The notes: a model not told the origin generated them from the sequence alone. A DNA stretch of 64,000 nucleotides from Alicyclobacillus tolerans (GCF_900142255.1 NZ_FRAF01000007.1:1-64000), one strand, 5' to 3'. Counted from the first letter of the stretch, positions 8,653 through 20,277 are shown. Program-made: numbers and translations.

Positions 8653-9113
8653 ATGAACAAACAACGTCTGCGTTGGTGGGATATTTCGGGGCAATCCGAG
8701 TCGGGTACGATATTTGTCTATATTGTTGAGGCAACATCACGGAAAAAGGTCATTCGTCGATTCGGGGAACTAAACAATGCAAGGACTTTGATGGAACCAC
8801 CGTTTCTGTTACATTCCCGCGTGACCAGGGACAAATCCGAGTCCATGCTAACGACTGGTTCCCTGGAACCCTGACTCATCTCTATGTTCCTGATACGAGG
8901 ACGATTGTCGAACTCATTCGAGCACCTCGCTATAAATGCGAGTGCGGTGAGGTTCACATTTCCGAAGGTAAGTATCCATCTGTATGGTGCTCTTGCGGCA
9001 AGAAGGCTTATCCAGTTGTAGACGCTTCACAGAAAAAGCAACAAGACATTCAGCCGCAAGAGCTATTCTCGTCAATGCTCGAAAGGCGTAAGCGGAAGGA
9101 TATCCGAGCTTGA
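8653..9113 (+). pseudogene. Zinc-ribbon-like hypothetical protein interrupted by a -1 frameshift
   Basis: A good start (GGAGCGAGG before ATG 8653) opens a frame that stops at 8874 with an implausible tail. The -1 frame, open from about 8735 to the stop at 9111-9113, reads as convincing protein: FDGTTVSVTFPRDQG, HANDWFPGTL, then KCECGEVH and WCSCGKKA, two Cys pairs that could bind zinc. A switch between frames at the GAAAAAG run near 8751 would join both parts into one protein of about 150 residues. It may be a broken gene, a sequencing error, or a programmed frameshift. No family recognised. Confidence 0.55.
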
Positions 9114-9145
9114 CTATGGAATAGAATGTCGGTGGAGGTGGCGAC

Positions 9146-9676
9146 ATGCCCAAGCGAGTGGCTTCTTCAATCGTTGTCATCATCTTCCTGCTGGCAATTC
9201 TGAGCGCCGCCACGGTGTATTATCGTAAGACCTACTTCTTCAGCCCGTTGACCTTTCGGCAAGACAGCGTAATCAATCTGCCGTACAAATACTACAGAAA
9301 TCCATTGTATATCGAATTTGACTTTGTGAAGCCAGGTTCAAACCCTTATCTCCCAGTTTGGTATCGCTCTGTAACGACAAATCGCAGTGAAATACTCCAA
9401 GTGATTGCCGACCTGCGACGTGCGACTCCATCCTCGGTACACCCCAACCATAGGATGCTTGGTAACGCGGGCATGTCCTACATTCTTCTGAGGCAACAGG
9501 TGTTTCCAACACCACGACCACCGAGTCCAATCTTGCTAACCGTACAGATATACAATCCTCAACATGTTATGGAGATCATCCAATCCAACGGACAGCCGCC
9601 TGTGGTGCGAAACATCCCTCAATCCTTGCTGACGATACTGAACCAGCAAGAGTCAAAATCTGTGCCTGATAAGTAG
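9146..9676 (+). CDS. Membrane-anchored hypothetical protein
   Basis: 176 aa. A basic start (MPKR) followed by one hydrophobic helix (residues ~6-24) anchors the protein or acts as an uncleaved signal; there is no Cys lipobox. The remaining ~150 residues should be outside the cell and contain many Pro, Tyr and Asn residues but no motif I know. GGAGGTGG lies six bases before the ATG at 9146. It follows the frameshifted zinc-ribbon gene by about 30 bases on the same strand and may belong to the same transcript. Confidence 0.6.
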   Translation: MPKRVASSIVVIIFLLAILSAATVYYRKTYFFSPLTFRQDSVINLPYKYYRNPLYIEFDFVKPGSNPYLPVWYRSVTTNRSEILQVIADLRRATPSSVHPNHRMLGNAGMSYILLRQQVFPTPRPPSPILLTVQIYNPQHVMEIIQSNGQPPVVRNIPQSLLTILNQQESKSVPDK

Positions 9677-10524
9677 GTAAAGGCGATGCTCAAACCACGA
9701 TACTCCTCATTCTCCAATCTCCAAGGAGCAAATACTCACTGGTCAGCATAAGCATGAGTAGTCCAGGAAGCTCTTCATTGTCCTTCACAGCCATACGTAA
9801 TATTGTTCCATTTTCAAAATCGAAAATCGCAAATTTGAATTTTGCATTTTTCAAAACCGTTTACACCATATAATGGAAGTGTAGAGGCGGAACGCTCGAT
9901 AAGACCTTAATAACGAAATTAAGATCGCATTCTTGCCGTCGGTCAATCCTCCCCTTCAACTTCCACAGTATTCCATTTTGGAATTTGAAAATGAACAGTA
10001 CCTATTCTGTATTTGACATTGCTACTCACCAAAACACTGCATCAGGTGGCGATTAGAGACTGCGTGGTAGTCGATACAGGGTCATTTGGCATGATTCCAT
10101 ACAATCTAATACCAGCACTGCTACTGGCTTTTTCACGCTCTCTTCCCGCACGGTCTTTCCCTTCACCCTTTCTGCAACCTTTTCCCAATTTCGATTTTGA
10201 AATTTGCAAATTACCGATTTTGCATTTCTAACTATGTTCCCATCAAAAAATCCTCTGCTTTTTTCCCGCCTCCATCCCGCATTCTACCGTCCTCAATTGT
10301 GAACAGTGATAATAAAGTCTTGCACGCAGTTCCCTTTTTTCTCACCTTAACCCTGTCTTTTCCTGTCACAACTTTATTCTTGGGAAAATAAAGTCCTGAC
10401 AAAAGAGACGGGAAAAGGGCTTGTCAGGCAAGGATTTCTCCGTTTTGCCTCACGCTCTTTTCCCGCTTGTATCAGGTGTTTATTATGTCTGAAGCAGGGG
10501 TTTATTGTTTGAAGCAGAGGTTTT
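9677..10524. repeat. Gene-free, repeat-rich stretch at the edge of the accessory block
   Basis: No convincing gene on either strand. It is pyrimidine- and A/T-rich and holds many short repeats. TTTCAAAATCGAAA near 9812 recurs inverted as TTTCGATTTTGAAA near 10188. TCACGCTCTCTTCCCGC near 10134 recurs as TCACGCTCTTTTCCCGC near 10451. AATAAAGTC occurs near 10310 and 10387, and TTTTCCCGC or its complement occurs several times. Two 19-base near-copies (TCTGAAGCAGGGGTTTATT and TTTGAAGCAGAGGTTTTTT) stand in tandem at 10488-10526. It may be the worn end of a mobile element or island; this is inference. Confidence 0.5.
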
Positions 10525-11922
10525 TTATGTGGTTACAACTTTTCTCACAAGCGTCACTACGCACTCCACATGGGAAGTTTGCGGAAACATATCAAACGGC
10601 TGAACGGATGTAATTTGATAACCATTTTCAGCAAATGGCCGCAAATCGCGAGCGAGTGTGACCGGATTGCAGGAGACATACAAAAATGTTTGCGGATTTG
10701 CTTTTAATATAGCGGATATCACTTCAGAATGCAGACCTTTGCGAGGCGGATCTACCAAAATGGTATCAAACGAGTCATTGTCAGAAATTTGTCGAGGTAG
10801 CCAATGCTCTACAGTATCCTCAATAAACTGGACATTAAAAATATGATTGATTTCAGCGTTTTGCCTGGCATTCTCAACACTTGCGCGGACAGATTCTACA
10901 CCAACCACAGTCTTAGCATAAGGTGAAAGCAGAAGCGATAGAGTTCCCGTACCAGAGTACGCATCCAGTAAACGAGTGGCAGAATGTTTCTGCAATCTGT
11001 CAATGACATGTCTGTATAATTGCTCGGCTTGAGCTGAATTGACTTGAAAGAAAGATTCCGCGGACAAACGAAAACGCACACCCAGCAATTCTTCTTCAAT
11101 CCATGAAGAACCTGCAAGAATATCTGCTCGACGGCTATTGGGTCGATCCGTTTCATGAGAGGTTCTGTTTATACCTACCGTCAATAGTTTGCGCAGCGAA
11201 CTTTCTAAATTTTGGTAGAATTTTTGGATGTGCTCAACCACTTTTTCGTATTCTGCCTGCACAGCCCAGATAATCATCTGCTGACCAGTCGCCACTGCTT
11301 CACGAAGATGTAAATGATGAATAGCCGCTTTAAGCTCTCTGGGCCACGTCTCCATTCCCTTTCTCACCGCTTGCCAAAGCAACATCAAACGAGGTGAGAT
11401 AAGCCAGCAATCCTCAGTTGGGACTAACTCATGGCTCGAAGGAGCGTAAAATCCAAAAAGAAGTTTATCCTTCTGCCCGTCATATCGAACAGGAATCTGT
11501 ACATGATTGCGATATCCATACGGAGATGGCGACGCGATAGTTGGTTGTACCTGCAAATTCTCAATTGCCGGTAACCCTCGTAACGAGCGACGCAAATGAT
11601 GCTCTACCACTTTTTGTTTATGTAAGAGTTGGCCACGATAACTCAAGTGTTGTAATTGACATCCCCCGCATTGTCCAAATACTGAACACGGGGGATGCAC
11701 TCGATCCTTTGATTCCGTCCCCAGTCGCTCTATCATTTCACCACGTAAAAAAGAACGCCCAGCAGACTGAACTCGTACATTCGCCACTTCACCAGGCAAG
11801 AGATGCGGAACAAAAATCGTTACTCCCTCGAGCGTAGCCACACCTTCCCCATCATCATTGATACGTATAGGAGAGAGCGTTACCTGCTGACCAACGCATG
11901 ATAGAAGTTCAGATTTAGGCAC
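10525..11922 (-). CDS. rlmD: 23S rRNA (uracil-C5)-methyltransferase, RlmD/RlmCD family
   Basis: 465 aa. It methylates a 23S rRNA uracil at C5 using SAM. An N-terminal TRAM domain (~residues 8-70) is followed by three Cys of the 4Fe-4S site in CSVFGQCGGC (about 79, 85, 88). The SAM-binding motif is LLDAYSGTGTLSLLL, then DPPRKG, and the catalytic Cys is in YVSCNPVTLARDL. GTG 11922 is chosen since GGAGGAA lies eight bases upstream, whereas ATG 11967 has no ribosome binding site. It follows gatB by about 60 bases, matching the gatCAB - yefA/rlmCD neighbourhood of Bacillus; Bacillus RlmCD modifies two uracils, so the exact site here is open. Confidence 0.93.
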   Translation of the reverse strand: MPKSELLSCVGQQVTLSPIRINDDGEGVATLEGVTIFVPHLLPGEVANVRVQSAGRSFLRGEMIERLGTESKDRVHPPCSVFGQCGGCQLQHLSYRGQLLHKQKVVEHHLRRSLRGLPAIENLQVQPTIASPSPYGYRNHVQIPVRYDGQKDKLLFGFYAPSSHELVPTEDCWLISPRLMLLWQAVRKGMETWPRELKAAIHHLHLREAVATGQQMIIWAVQAEYEKVVEHIQKFYQNLESSLRKLLTVGINRTSHETDRPNSRRADILAGSSWIEEELLGVRFRLSAESFFQVNSAQAEQLYRHVIDRLQKHSATRLLDAYSGTGTLSLLLSPYAKTVVGVESVRASVENARQNAEINHIFNVQFIEDTVEHWLPRQISDNDSFDTILVDPPRKGLHSEVISAILKANPQTFLYVSCNPVTLARDLRPFAENGYQITSVQPFDMFPQTSHVECVVTLVRKVVTT

Positions 11923-11980
11923 CGCAATGTTTCCTCCTCGCTTAGCGGGTTGCAAAGAAGTCTCCATAGGAGACTTGACT

Positions 11981-13429
11981 TTAGTTGTTTCCTGCCTTCA
12001 AAGCCGATATTTTCTCGAGCAAAAGCTTGTTCACTACACCAGGATTAGCTTGTCCTTTCGTAGCTTTCATGGTTTGTCCAACAAGTGCACCGAGAGCTTT
12101 CTCTTTTCCGTTTAGATAGTCCTCGACTGACTTGGGATTTTTAGAAATAATTTCATCCAAAATTCCACTCAACGCACTTTCGTCGCTAATTTGTTCATAC
12201 CCTCGCTGCTGAATAATAACAGCCGCATCTACCCCTGTCTCAAACATCTCACGGAAAACTTCTCTGCCCTGCTTTATCGATATTTTCCCAGATTCAATTT
12301 GTTCAATCAGCTGGGCCAATTGATTCGCAGTCACCTTAGAATCCGCAATCGACTTACCCGCAGCGTTGAGCGCGCCCAACAAATCTCCCATGACCCAGTT
12401 GCTGGCAGTCTTTGCTTGAGCGCCGGCAGCGACTACTGCCTCAAAATATTCTGCTACTGCCCGTTCCGCTGTTAAAACACCCGCATCGTAGGCAGGCAGG
12501 CCAAATGACTCTACATAACGACGGGCCTTGACATGCGGAAGTTCGGGGATCTCCCGGCGAACCCTTTCCAACCAAGCATCATCCATGTGGAGTAAAGCGA
12601 GATCGGGCTCAGGAAAATAACGATAGTCATGCGCTTCTTCTTTAGAACGCATGGATACCGTCGTTTGAGTGGCTTCATCGAACCGGCGCGTCTCCTGAAC
12701 AACTGTCTGGCCTGATTCGAGTAGCTCGCGCTGACGTTTTTCCTCATATTCAAGACCGCGCTGCACATTACGGAAAGAGTTCATATTCTTCAATTCTGCT
12801 TTGTTGCCAAATTTTTCACTTCCCAGAGGACGCAAAGAAATATTCGCATCACAGCGCAGCGAACCTTCTTCCATACGACAATCAGACACGTCGCAATATT
12901 GCATAATGGACTTAAGAGCTTCCAGATAGAGACGCGCTTCTTCTGGCGAACGGATATCTGGCTCGGAAACAATTTCTATCAACGGTACGCCCGTTCGATT
13001 GTAATCAACCAACGTATGCGAACCATCGGCAGCGTGCATAGATTTTCCGGCATCTTCTTCTAGATGGAGACGCGTGATACCAATTCGTTTCGTTTTACCT
13101 TCGATCTCGATTTCAAGATAACCGTGTTCACCAACGGGCTTATCGTATTGGGATATTTGATAACCTTTCGGCAGATCGGGGTAAAAATAATTTTTGCGGT
13201 CAAACTTGCTTTCTTGATTGATCTGACAATTTAAAGCCAATGCAGCGCGCAAGGCAAGATTGACAGCTTGCTCATTAAGGACAGGCAAGGTACCAGGATG
13301 CCCTAAACATACTGGGCACACATGGGTATTGGGTTCGCTGCCTGACTCATTCTTACAACCACAAAAAATCTTGGTTGCTGTTTTTAATTCAACGTGAACT
13401 TCTAAACCAATGACCGTTTCGTAGTTCAT
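11981..13429 (-). CDS. gatB: Asp-tRNA(Asn)/Glu-tRNA(Gln) amidotransferase subunit B
   Basis: 482 aa, full length. Subunit B of GatCAB phosphorylates the Glu or Asp on mischarged tRNA and transfers ammonia delivered from GatA. The start [13 protein letters not shown], the Cys cluster [10 protein letters not shown]...[11 protein letters not shown] (~23-45) that can bind zinc, [15 protein letters not shown], and the C-terminal tail/YqeY-like domain (~residues 335-480) are all present. Its ATG overlaps the gatA stop as ATGA, so it is translationally coupled. SD GGAGG lies eight bases before the start. It indicates that Gln-tRNA (and perhaps Asn-tRNA) is made by the indirect route. Confidence 0.98.
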   Translation of the reverse strand: MNYETVIGLEVHVELKTATKIFCGCKNESGSEPNTHVCPVCLGHPGTLPVLNEQAVNLALRAALALNCQINQESKFDRKNYFYPDLPKGYQISQYDKPVGEHGYLEIEIEGKTKRIGITRLHLEEDAGKSMHAADGSHTLVDYNRTGVPLIEIVSEPDIRSPEEARLYLEALKSIMQYCDVSDCRMEEGSLRCDANISLRPLGSEKFGNKAELKNMNSFRNVQRGLEYEEKRQRELLESGQTVVQETRRFDEATQTTVSMRSKEEAHDYRYFPEPDLALLHMDDAWLERVRREIPELPHVKARRYVESFGLPAYDAGVLTAERAVAEYFEAVVAAGAQAKTASNWVMGDLLGALNAAGKSIADSKVTANQLAQLIEQIESGKISIKQGREVFREMFETGVDAAVIIQQRGYEQISDESALSGILDEIISKNPKSVEDYLNGKEKALGALVGQTMKATKGQANPGVVNKLLLEKISALKAGNN

Positions 13430-14868
13430 TGTCCAACCTCCTCCGCAGCCAGTTGCACGCTGAAGCCGCGCAATTGTTCATAAGCATGCGCAACGCGCAA
13501 CAACGTCGCTTCGTCGAAGGCTCGTCCTACCAATTGCATGCCCACTGGCAATCCGTCTACTTTCCCACATGGAACACTGATACCTGGAAGTCCCGCCAAG
13601 TTGGCTGGAATAGTGAATATGTCGTTTAAATACATCTGCAATGGACTTTCCAATTTTTCACCCATACGAAAAGCTGTTGTTGGCGTCGTTGGGGTAAGAA
13701 TAACGTCGCATTTTGCGAAAGCTTTTTCATAATCTTGACGAATTAATGTACGCATTTTTTGTGCCCGTTTATAAAAAGCATCGTAATATCCACTGGACAG
13801 GGCATATGTACCAATCATAATGCGCCTTTTGACTTCCAGGCCAAAACCTTCGCTACGCGTCTTTTCATACATTTCAAGAAGCGTTTCTCCACTTGCACGT
13901 CGTCCATAACGAACACCGTCGTATCGGGCCAAATTGGAAGAAGCTTCAGCAGGCGCAATTAAATAGTAGGTTGCTACAGCATATGATTGGTGAGGTAAGT
14001 CAATTTCCACAATTTCTGCACCCGCAGAAGATAACGTGCGAATGGCGTTTTGCAAAGCATCTGCTACACCATTGTCCAGACCATGTAAGGCATCCTGCGG
14101 CAAAACTCCGACCCGCATACCTTTTATATCTCCAGTCAGAGCTTGGCTAAAACGTTCTGTCTCATGTTTGGCGGACGTCGAGTCATGCGGATCGTAACCT
14201 GAAATGGCTTCTAGCACGAGTGCAGCATCCTCAACCGTTTGTGTAAAGGGACCAATTTGGTCCAGTGAAGACGCGAAAGCGATAAGTCCAAACCTGGAGA
14301 CACGTCCGTATGTAGGTTTGAGTCCCACGACTCCACAAAAAGCGGCTGGTTGACGAATCGAGCCACCCGTATCCGAACCCAATGCGAACGGAACCATGTT
14401 TGCAGCTACAGCTGCCGCCGAACCTCCGCTCGACCCTCCGGGAACAAAACCTAGGCGATGAGGATTATGTGTTTTTTGAAAAGCTGAATTCTCGGTAGAA
14501 GAACCCATGGCAAACTCATCAAGGTTTGTCTTTCCAACCAACACCGCATTTTCATTCTGTAATTTTTCTGCAACTGTGGCGCTGTACGGCGGAATATAGT
14601 TTTCAAGGATACGACTAGCTGCTGTTGTGCGTAAGCCTTCCGTACATATATTATCTTTCAAAGCGTAGGGTACACCGTAAAGCGAGCCAGACGGCTGTGA
14701 CTCGTCCAATTTTTTGGCTTGCTGTATGGCCATTTCCGGTTGCACTGACAGAAAAGATTGAATACTGGACTCAGCACGTTCGATTTGCTGAATGGATAAT
14801 TCTACCCATTCAGAAGGCTTACTTTCTCCAGATTGCAAAGAACGAATGATTTCTTTTACTGTTTGCAT
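13426..14868 (-). CDS. gatA: Asp-tRNA(Asn)/Glu-tRNA(Gln) amidotransferase subunit A
   Basis: 480 aa amidase-signature enzyme that hydrolyses glutamine and supplies ammonia to GatB. The Ser-cisSer-Lys triad is visible: Lys in YALKDNIC (~residue 72), the Ser of [14 protein letters not shown] (~148), and the nucleophile Ser in [15 protein letters not shown] (~172). FIPGGSSGG-type and [13 protein letters not shown] motifs are intact. It follows gatC by six bases and overlaps gatB by four. Confidence 0.98.
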   Translation of the reverse strand: MQTVKEIIRSLQSGESKPSEWVELSIQQIERAESSIQSFLSVQPEMAIQQAKKLDESQPSGSLYGVPYALKDNICTEGLRTTAASRILENYIPPYSATVAEKLQNENAVLVGKTNLDEFAMGSSTENSAFQKTHNPHRLGFVPGGSSGGSAAAVAANMVPFALGSDTGGSIRQPAAFCGVVGLKPTYGRVSRFGLIAFASSLDQIGPFTQTVEDAALVLEAISGYDPHDSTSAKHETERFSQALTGDIKGMRVGVLPQDALHGLDNGVADALQNAIRTLSSAGAEIVEIDLPHQSYAVATYYLIAPAEASSNLARYDGVRYGRRASGETLLEMYEKTRSEGFGLEVKRRIMIGTYALSSGYYDAFYKRAQKMRTLIRQDYEKAFAKCDVILTPTTPTTAFRMGEKLESPLQMYLNDIFTIPANLAGLPGISVPCGKVDGLPVGMQLVGRAFDEATLLRVAHAYEQLRGFSVQLAAEEVGQ

Positions 14869-14874
14869 AACTGA

Positions 14875-15165
14875 TTACCCCTCCAGCACTGCAGGCACGC
14901 GGACCTGACCTTGTTCCGAATCTGGTGCATTTTTGAGCGCTTCTTCTCTTGGCAAAGAGGGGCGTACCACGTCTGCGCGCAAAGCGTTTACTAATTGAAA
15001 TGAATGACTGGTGGCTACCACGTCATCAAGATTAAGTTGTTGAAGTTGTTCCGCATAGTGCAGTATGTCGTTTAATTCTGGAGTAAGTCGCTCCACTTCT
15101 GTTTCGGAGACTGCGAGCCGTGCCAATTTAGCCACATGGCGCACTGTATCTGCAGTAATTTGCAA
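14875..15165 (-). CDS. gatC: Asp-tRNA(Asn)/Glu-tRNA(Gln) amidotransferase subunit C
   Basis: 96 aa when started at TTG 15165, the family's usual length; the product then begins LQITADTVRHVAKLARLAVSE-like, as expected for GatC. AGGAGG at 15175-15180 lies nine bases before this TTG but directly abuts the in-frame ATG at 15174, so the ATG is unlikely to be used. GatC wraps around the GatA-GatB interface and is needed for assembly. It is the first gene of the gatC-gatA-gatB unit. A minus-strand TATAAT at about 15235-15240 may be its -10 box. Confidence 0.93.
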   Translation of the reverse strand: MQITADTVRHVAKLARLAVSETEVERLTPELNDILHYAEQLQQLNLDDVVATSHSFQLVNALRADVVRPSLPREEALKNAPDSEQGQVRVPAVLEG

Positions 15166-15274
15166 GAATTTCATCCTCCTGTCTTGCCATGTCAAAAAAT
15201 TGCCCCTAGAAGGGACACACAATTCAATGTCATGCATTATAGCATAGCTACAGAAGGAGATACGAAGTTAATTA

Positions 15275-16234
15275 TCAGCGGGTTGCTAACTGCACAACAA
15301 TAGAAGCAAGTGAAAAGCATATACCGAGTAAATAAAGAAAAGTAACTGTTTGAATTTGGCTTAACCCTGATTTCATCAAAACGTGAAAAGTGTGCCCTTT
15401 ATCAGCAATATGAAGTGGCCGATTTTCCCTGACACGCCGAAAAAGAACCCAGACCGTATCCATAATAGGCACGCCAAGCGCCAAAACAGGTACTACCAAG
15501 GAAACAGCTGTAGCGCTTTTAAATGCCCCATCTACGGCAATGGCCGCCAAAACAAACCCAAGAAATGTTGCACCTGCATCACCCATGAAAATACGCGCCG
15601 GATAAAAATTGTGGCGAAGAAACCCGATAGCGCTACCCATCAAGGCAATGGAGAACACAGCCATTACCGGCTGACCTTTGAGCAATGCGACAAAAAACAA
15701 CGTCATTGCAGAAATTGCTGCAATACCAGCCGCCAGCCCATCCACGCCATCAAGAAAATTCATCATGTTTGTAATCGCAACTACCCATAGCACCGTGGCC
15801 AAAACTGAAACCCAAAGCGGGAAAGTGTCATATCGGTGTTGAAATGGCAAAGAAATACCTGTAATGCGAATTTGGTAAAGAACAAGTACTACAGCAGCAG
15901 CAATTTGCATCAAAAACTTAGGTAAAGCTTTAAAATCTTTACCTCTTGTTTTATAAAAATCATCCAAGACGCCGATAGAAAAAATCAAGAAACCCCCAAT
16001 GGCAATTCCCCAAAAGGTACTGCCCGCCTTCCCCATCCAAGCCGCAGTGACAAGAAACCCACAATAGATAGAGAGTCCGCCGAGTAAAGGAATAGGCTCT
16101 TTATGAATTTTCCTTCCATTAGGTTGATCTACAAAACCAAGATGAACAGCAAATTTTCGAATAAATGGCACCGTAGCATAAACAATTCCTAAGGATAAAA
16201 GAAAGCTCACGAGATAATACCAAACGGGATGCAT
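15275..16234 (-). CDS. tagO: UDP-GlcNAc:undecaprenyl-phosphate GlcNAc-1-phosphate transferase (TagO/WecA/MraY superfamily)
   Basis: 319 aa with about ten membrane helices. It would start wall teichoic acid or other envelope polysaccharide by moving a sugar phosphate to undecaprenyl phosphate. Family motifs are DQPNGRKIHKEPIPLLGG (residues ~37-54), the Asp pair GVLDDFYKTRGKD, NMMNFLDGVDGLAAG, FMGDAGATFLGF, and the histidine motif GHTFHVLMKSGLS near the C-terminus. GGAGGT precedes the ATG. The gene sits between ligA and gatC, where Bacillus often has camS/yerH, so the placement is unusual. The exact sugar acceptor pathway cannot be read from this window. Confidence 0.9.
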   Translation of the reverse strand: MHPVWYYLVSFLLSLGIVYATVPFIRKFAVHLGFVDQPNGRKIHKEPIPLLGGLSIYCGFLVTAAWMGKAGSTFWGIAIGGFLIFSIGVLDDFYKTRGKDFKALPKFLMQIAAAVVLVLYQIRITGISLPFQHRYDTFPLWVSVLATVLWVVAITNMMNFLDGVDGLAAGIAAISAMTLFFVALLKGQPVMAVFSIALMGSAIGFLRHNFYPARIFMGDAGATFLGFVLAAIAVDGAFKSATAVSLVVPVLALGVPIMDTVWVLFRRVRENRPLHIADKGHTFHVLMKSGLSQIQTVTFLYLLGICFSLASIVVQLATR

Positions 16235-16548
16235 GTGATTCAGGGGACCTCCTATCGCCCAACCTGAGTGTCTTTTTTACCCTTCCACATCGTATTATGG
16301 TTTATGTCTACATTGATGCATATTACAATATTTAGAATGCTTTCCTCATTCTGATGTTCTATTGGATAAAGAAGCAAACCATCTTACACGGCCCTCATTA
16401 TACCAGACCTTGAGCAACAGACAAGATATCATCTCTTTCTTGAAATTTCATAGAAAGAGACATGCACAGAAAAGCATGAGCATACGTTGGAGAAGAGGCG
16501 GAAAACCTGTCGCCGCTAAATTCTATGGAAGAGGAGATGGCCGTATCC
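16235..16548. other. Intergenic stretch with two tandem hairpins
   Basis: No gene seen. It holds the tagO upstream region (minus) and, on the plus strand, a perfect nine-base inverted repeat TCTCTTTCT / AGAAAGAGA (16432-16440 and 16452-16460). Directly after comes a smaller hairpin CATGC / GCATG (16461-16478). Neither is followed by a T-run on the plus strand, so they are not obvious terminators; they may fold in the leader of the small gene at 16549. Confidence 0.45.
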
Positions 16549-16701
16549 ATGACCACTCACGAAATCATCGCAGCATGCGTCATTGCTATTCCGGTTGCTT
16601 TTGCCATCGGTCGGTATTCGAGCAGAGTTGCGATTTTTCACACACGGACGTCAGAAACATTGAGTGTACCAGAATTTCTACGTTCCAAAGAACATCAATA
16701 A
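16549..16701 (+). CDS. Small single-pass membrane protein (50 aa)
   Basis: An ATG at 16549 opens a 50-residue frame with one hydrophobic helix near the N-terminus (EIIAACVIAIPVAFAIG) and a polar C-terminal tail ending in EFLRSKEHQ. An in-frame ATG at 16537 follows GGAAGAGGAG directly and could also serve. It stands alone between tagO and ligA, both on the other strand. Amino acid make-up is typical of a small bitopic membrane protein; no family recognised. Confidence 0.45.
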   Translation: MTTHEIIAACVIAIPVAFAIGRYSSRVAIFHTRTSETLSVPEFLRSKEHQ

Positions 16702-16741
16702 GCATTCATTTTTCGTACATCTGAGATTCATGGATGTTTGC

Positions 16742-16773
16742 AAAAGCGCCCTGACTACACAAAAGCAGTCAGG
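16742..16773 (-). terminator. Terminator downstream of ligA
   Basis: A perfect seven-base stem CCTGACT / AGTCAGG (16767-16773 and 16750-16756) with a 10-base loop, followed on the minus strand by GCGCTTTTG. The T-run is short, so the strength is uncertain. Confidence 0.55.
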
Positions 16774-16803
16774 TGCGCCTTACATTTGTTTGGGGGATAT
16801 ACG
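16768..16803. repeat. 36-bp direct repeat, distal copy
   Basis: An exact copy of the 36 bases at 16834-16869, starting GTCAGGTGCGCC and ending GGGGATATACG, 30 bases away from it. This copy is outside ligA, between its stop and its terminator. Confidence 0.9.
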
Positions 16804-16833
16804 TCAAGCCTACTTGAAAGAGTGGTACTTTCT

Positions 16834-18910
<2,077 letters not shown>

Positions 18911-18923
18911 CTAGCTTGTCCTC

Positions 18924-19110
18924 GTCAACTACCCACCACCTAAGAGGTGGGGGCTTGTATCTCCCCAGAAGTGCAAGCGACCTCGGTCTCCTTCTTTAAC
19001 TTGGGGATACATCGTGGGGTGGCTGACAACACCCCGGCCACACAGGCTATGCCGATGTGGTCACTGCAACCAGGTACTCAATTCCCTTTCGGTGCAGATT
19101 CATGCCACCT
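18924..19110 (-). ncRNA. Predicted omega RNA (reRNA) of TnpB
   Basis: In characterised IS200/IS605 elements the guide RNA scaffold overlaps the 3' end of tnpB and ends at the right end, with the guide read from the flanking DNA. Here this would be the minus-strand segment running to TTGAC at 18924, including the 18936-18950 hairpin. The guide would be the bases just below 18924, inside the ligA upstream region. This is inferred by analogy; the 5' limit is a guess. Confidence 0.45.
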
Positions 19111-20165
19111 ATCCGATCATCATTGGACCGATAATGGCAGTTTTTACACGTAAAACGATGGTGTTTTTTATCGCGGTTCGCTTTTTCGATATGCCCACAC
19201 TTTGGGCAAGTTTGGGACGTATAGCGGGGATCGACAGCAATCACTTTCGATTGCAATTTAATGGCTTTATATTCGATCATCTGCCGAAGCTGATCATACG
19301 CCCACGATACCGATTCGTAGCGATGCCGTTTGCGTACTTTTTCTGTCGCTTCACGAACGCCCGTTAAGTCTTCCAAAACATACAAGGCGTTGGCTCCATA
19401 CCGTTCTACGAGTGCCTTACTGACCTGATGATTCACATCGGTCATCCAACGGGTTTCTCGTTGTCCGATCTTCTTGAGTCGCCGCCTGGCTGATGCCGTT
19501 TGACGTTGTTGCAAGTGCCTTCTTAATTGTTTGTAGTGCGCACGCTTGTCTTTCACATGGCGACCTTTGACAAACCAGACTTTGCCATGCGAATCGTAAG
19601 TCGTGACAAGAAAATTCATTCCCATATCCACGCCAACAATCTCGTTGATATGTTCCCATTCTGTCTCTTCGATATGTTTGGTCATGGGGATATGCAAAAA
19701 GAACTTCCCGTGTTTATAGACCACTTTGGCCGTACCAAACTTCCACGTTCCATCAAAGTAATGTTCCATGCCTTTCGTTACGAACGGCACTTTGACTCTG
19801 CCTGCTAAGGTGTTGACTGAAAACACACCGTGTCCCAGCGAATAGTCACGATTCCAGACTAAATCCAGTTCTGGCTTTTTGAATCCGACTTTCTTCCAGT
19901 CGTGACCGTTTTCCATCATGCTTTTGTATCGGGCGATGACGGTCTTTATGACGGACTGGGCCATTTGCGAACGCAAACCGAACGTTTCTCGCAGATAGCG
20001 ATACGTGGTGGTATGTAGACGGGCTTGTATGAGATTTTTTGTGGTGTAAATCACACCCGACAAATAATTGCAACCTTCGCGATAGGCCTGTAATGTTTGT
20101 TGTAACATCGTGTGTTGTTCCTCAGTCGGTACAATTTTCACTTTTGCCGTGAGCACAAGTTCCAC
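19047..20165 (-). CDS. tnpB: RNA-guided endonuclease TnpB (OrfB)
   Basis: 372 aa. The start GTG 20165 follows AAAGGTGGTGA. TnpB proteins are RNA-guided DNA nucleases that help IS200/IS605 elements persist. The N-terminal WED/REC-like region is followed by a RuvC domain with the first Asp in EIVGVDMGMNFLV (~residue 180), the Glu in YVLEDLTGV (~275), the zinc ribbon CPKCGHIEKA...CKNCHYRSN (~320-345), and the last Asp in SNDDRIGGMNL. All three catalytic residues are therefore kept, and the frame is intact, so activity is plausible. It sits inside an IS element without tnpA. Confidence 0.93.
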   Translation of the reverse strand: MELVLTAKVKIVPTEEQHTMLQQTLQAYREGCNYLSGVIYTTKNLIQARLHTTTYRYLRETFGLRSQMAQSVIKTVIARYKSMMENGHDWKKVGFKKPELDLVWNRDYSLGHGVFSVNTLAGRVKVPFVTKGMEHYFDGTWKFGTAKVVYKHGKFFLHIPMTKHIEETEWEHINEIVGVDMGMNFLVTTYDSHGKVWFVKGRHVKDKRAHYKQLRRHLQQRQTASARRRLKKIGQRETRWMTDVNHQVSKALVERYGANALYVLEDLTGVREATEKVRKRHRYESVSWAYDQLRQMIEYKAIKLQSKVIAVDPRYTSQTCPKCGHIEKANRDKKHHRFTCKNCHYRSNDDRIGGMNLHRKGIEYLVAVTTSA

Positions 20166-20231
20166 GCTCTCACCACCTTTCACTAAAATTAGTGTATCGT
20201 TGTTTTAGTGATGCTTAAAGAGGAAAAGTTC

Positions 20232-20277
20232 GTGGCAATTCCTCCCCCACTTTATGCAGTGGGAGTATCCTTGCCAC
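20232..20277. repeat. Left-end hairpin of the TnpB element
   Basis: Outer arms GTGGCAA (20232-20238) and TTGCCAC (20271-20277) enclose an inner stem of CTCCCCCACT (20242-20251) with AGTGGGAG (20258-20265). Such subterminal hairpins are the TnpA recognition sites in this IS group. Confidence 0.75.

Noticed and set aside
10013-10391. Open frames of 64-72 codons on the plus strand in the repeat-rich gap
   Set aside because: Low-complexity translation, no ribosome binding site, and they follow the C/T-rich repeats. Judged non-coding.
15235-15275. A full gatC promoter with -35 box
   Set aside because: TATAAT is present on the minus strand, but no acceptable -35 hexamer at 16-18 bases was found, so it is mentioned only as a possible -10 box.
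19047-20165. TnpB as a Cas12-type effector of a CRISPR system
   Set aside because: It is far shorter than Cas12, there is no array or cas1/cas2, and it sits within IS200/IS605-type ends.
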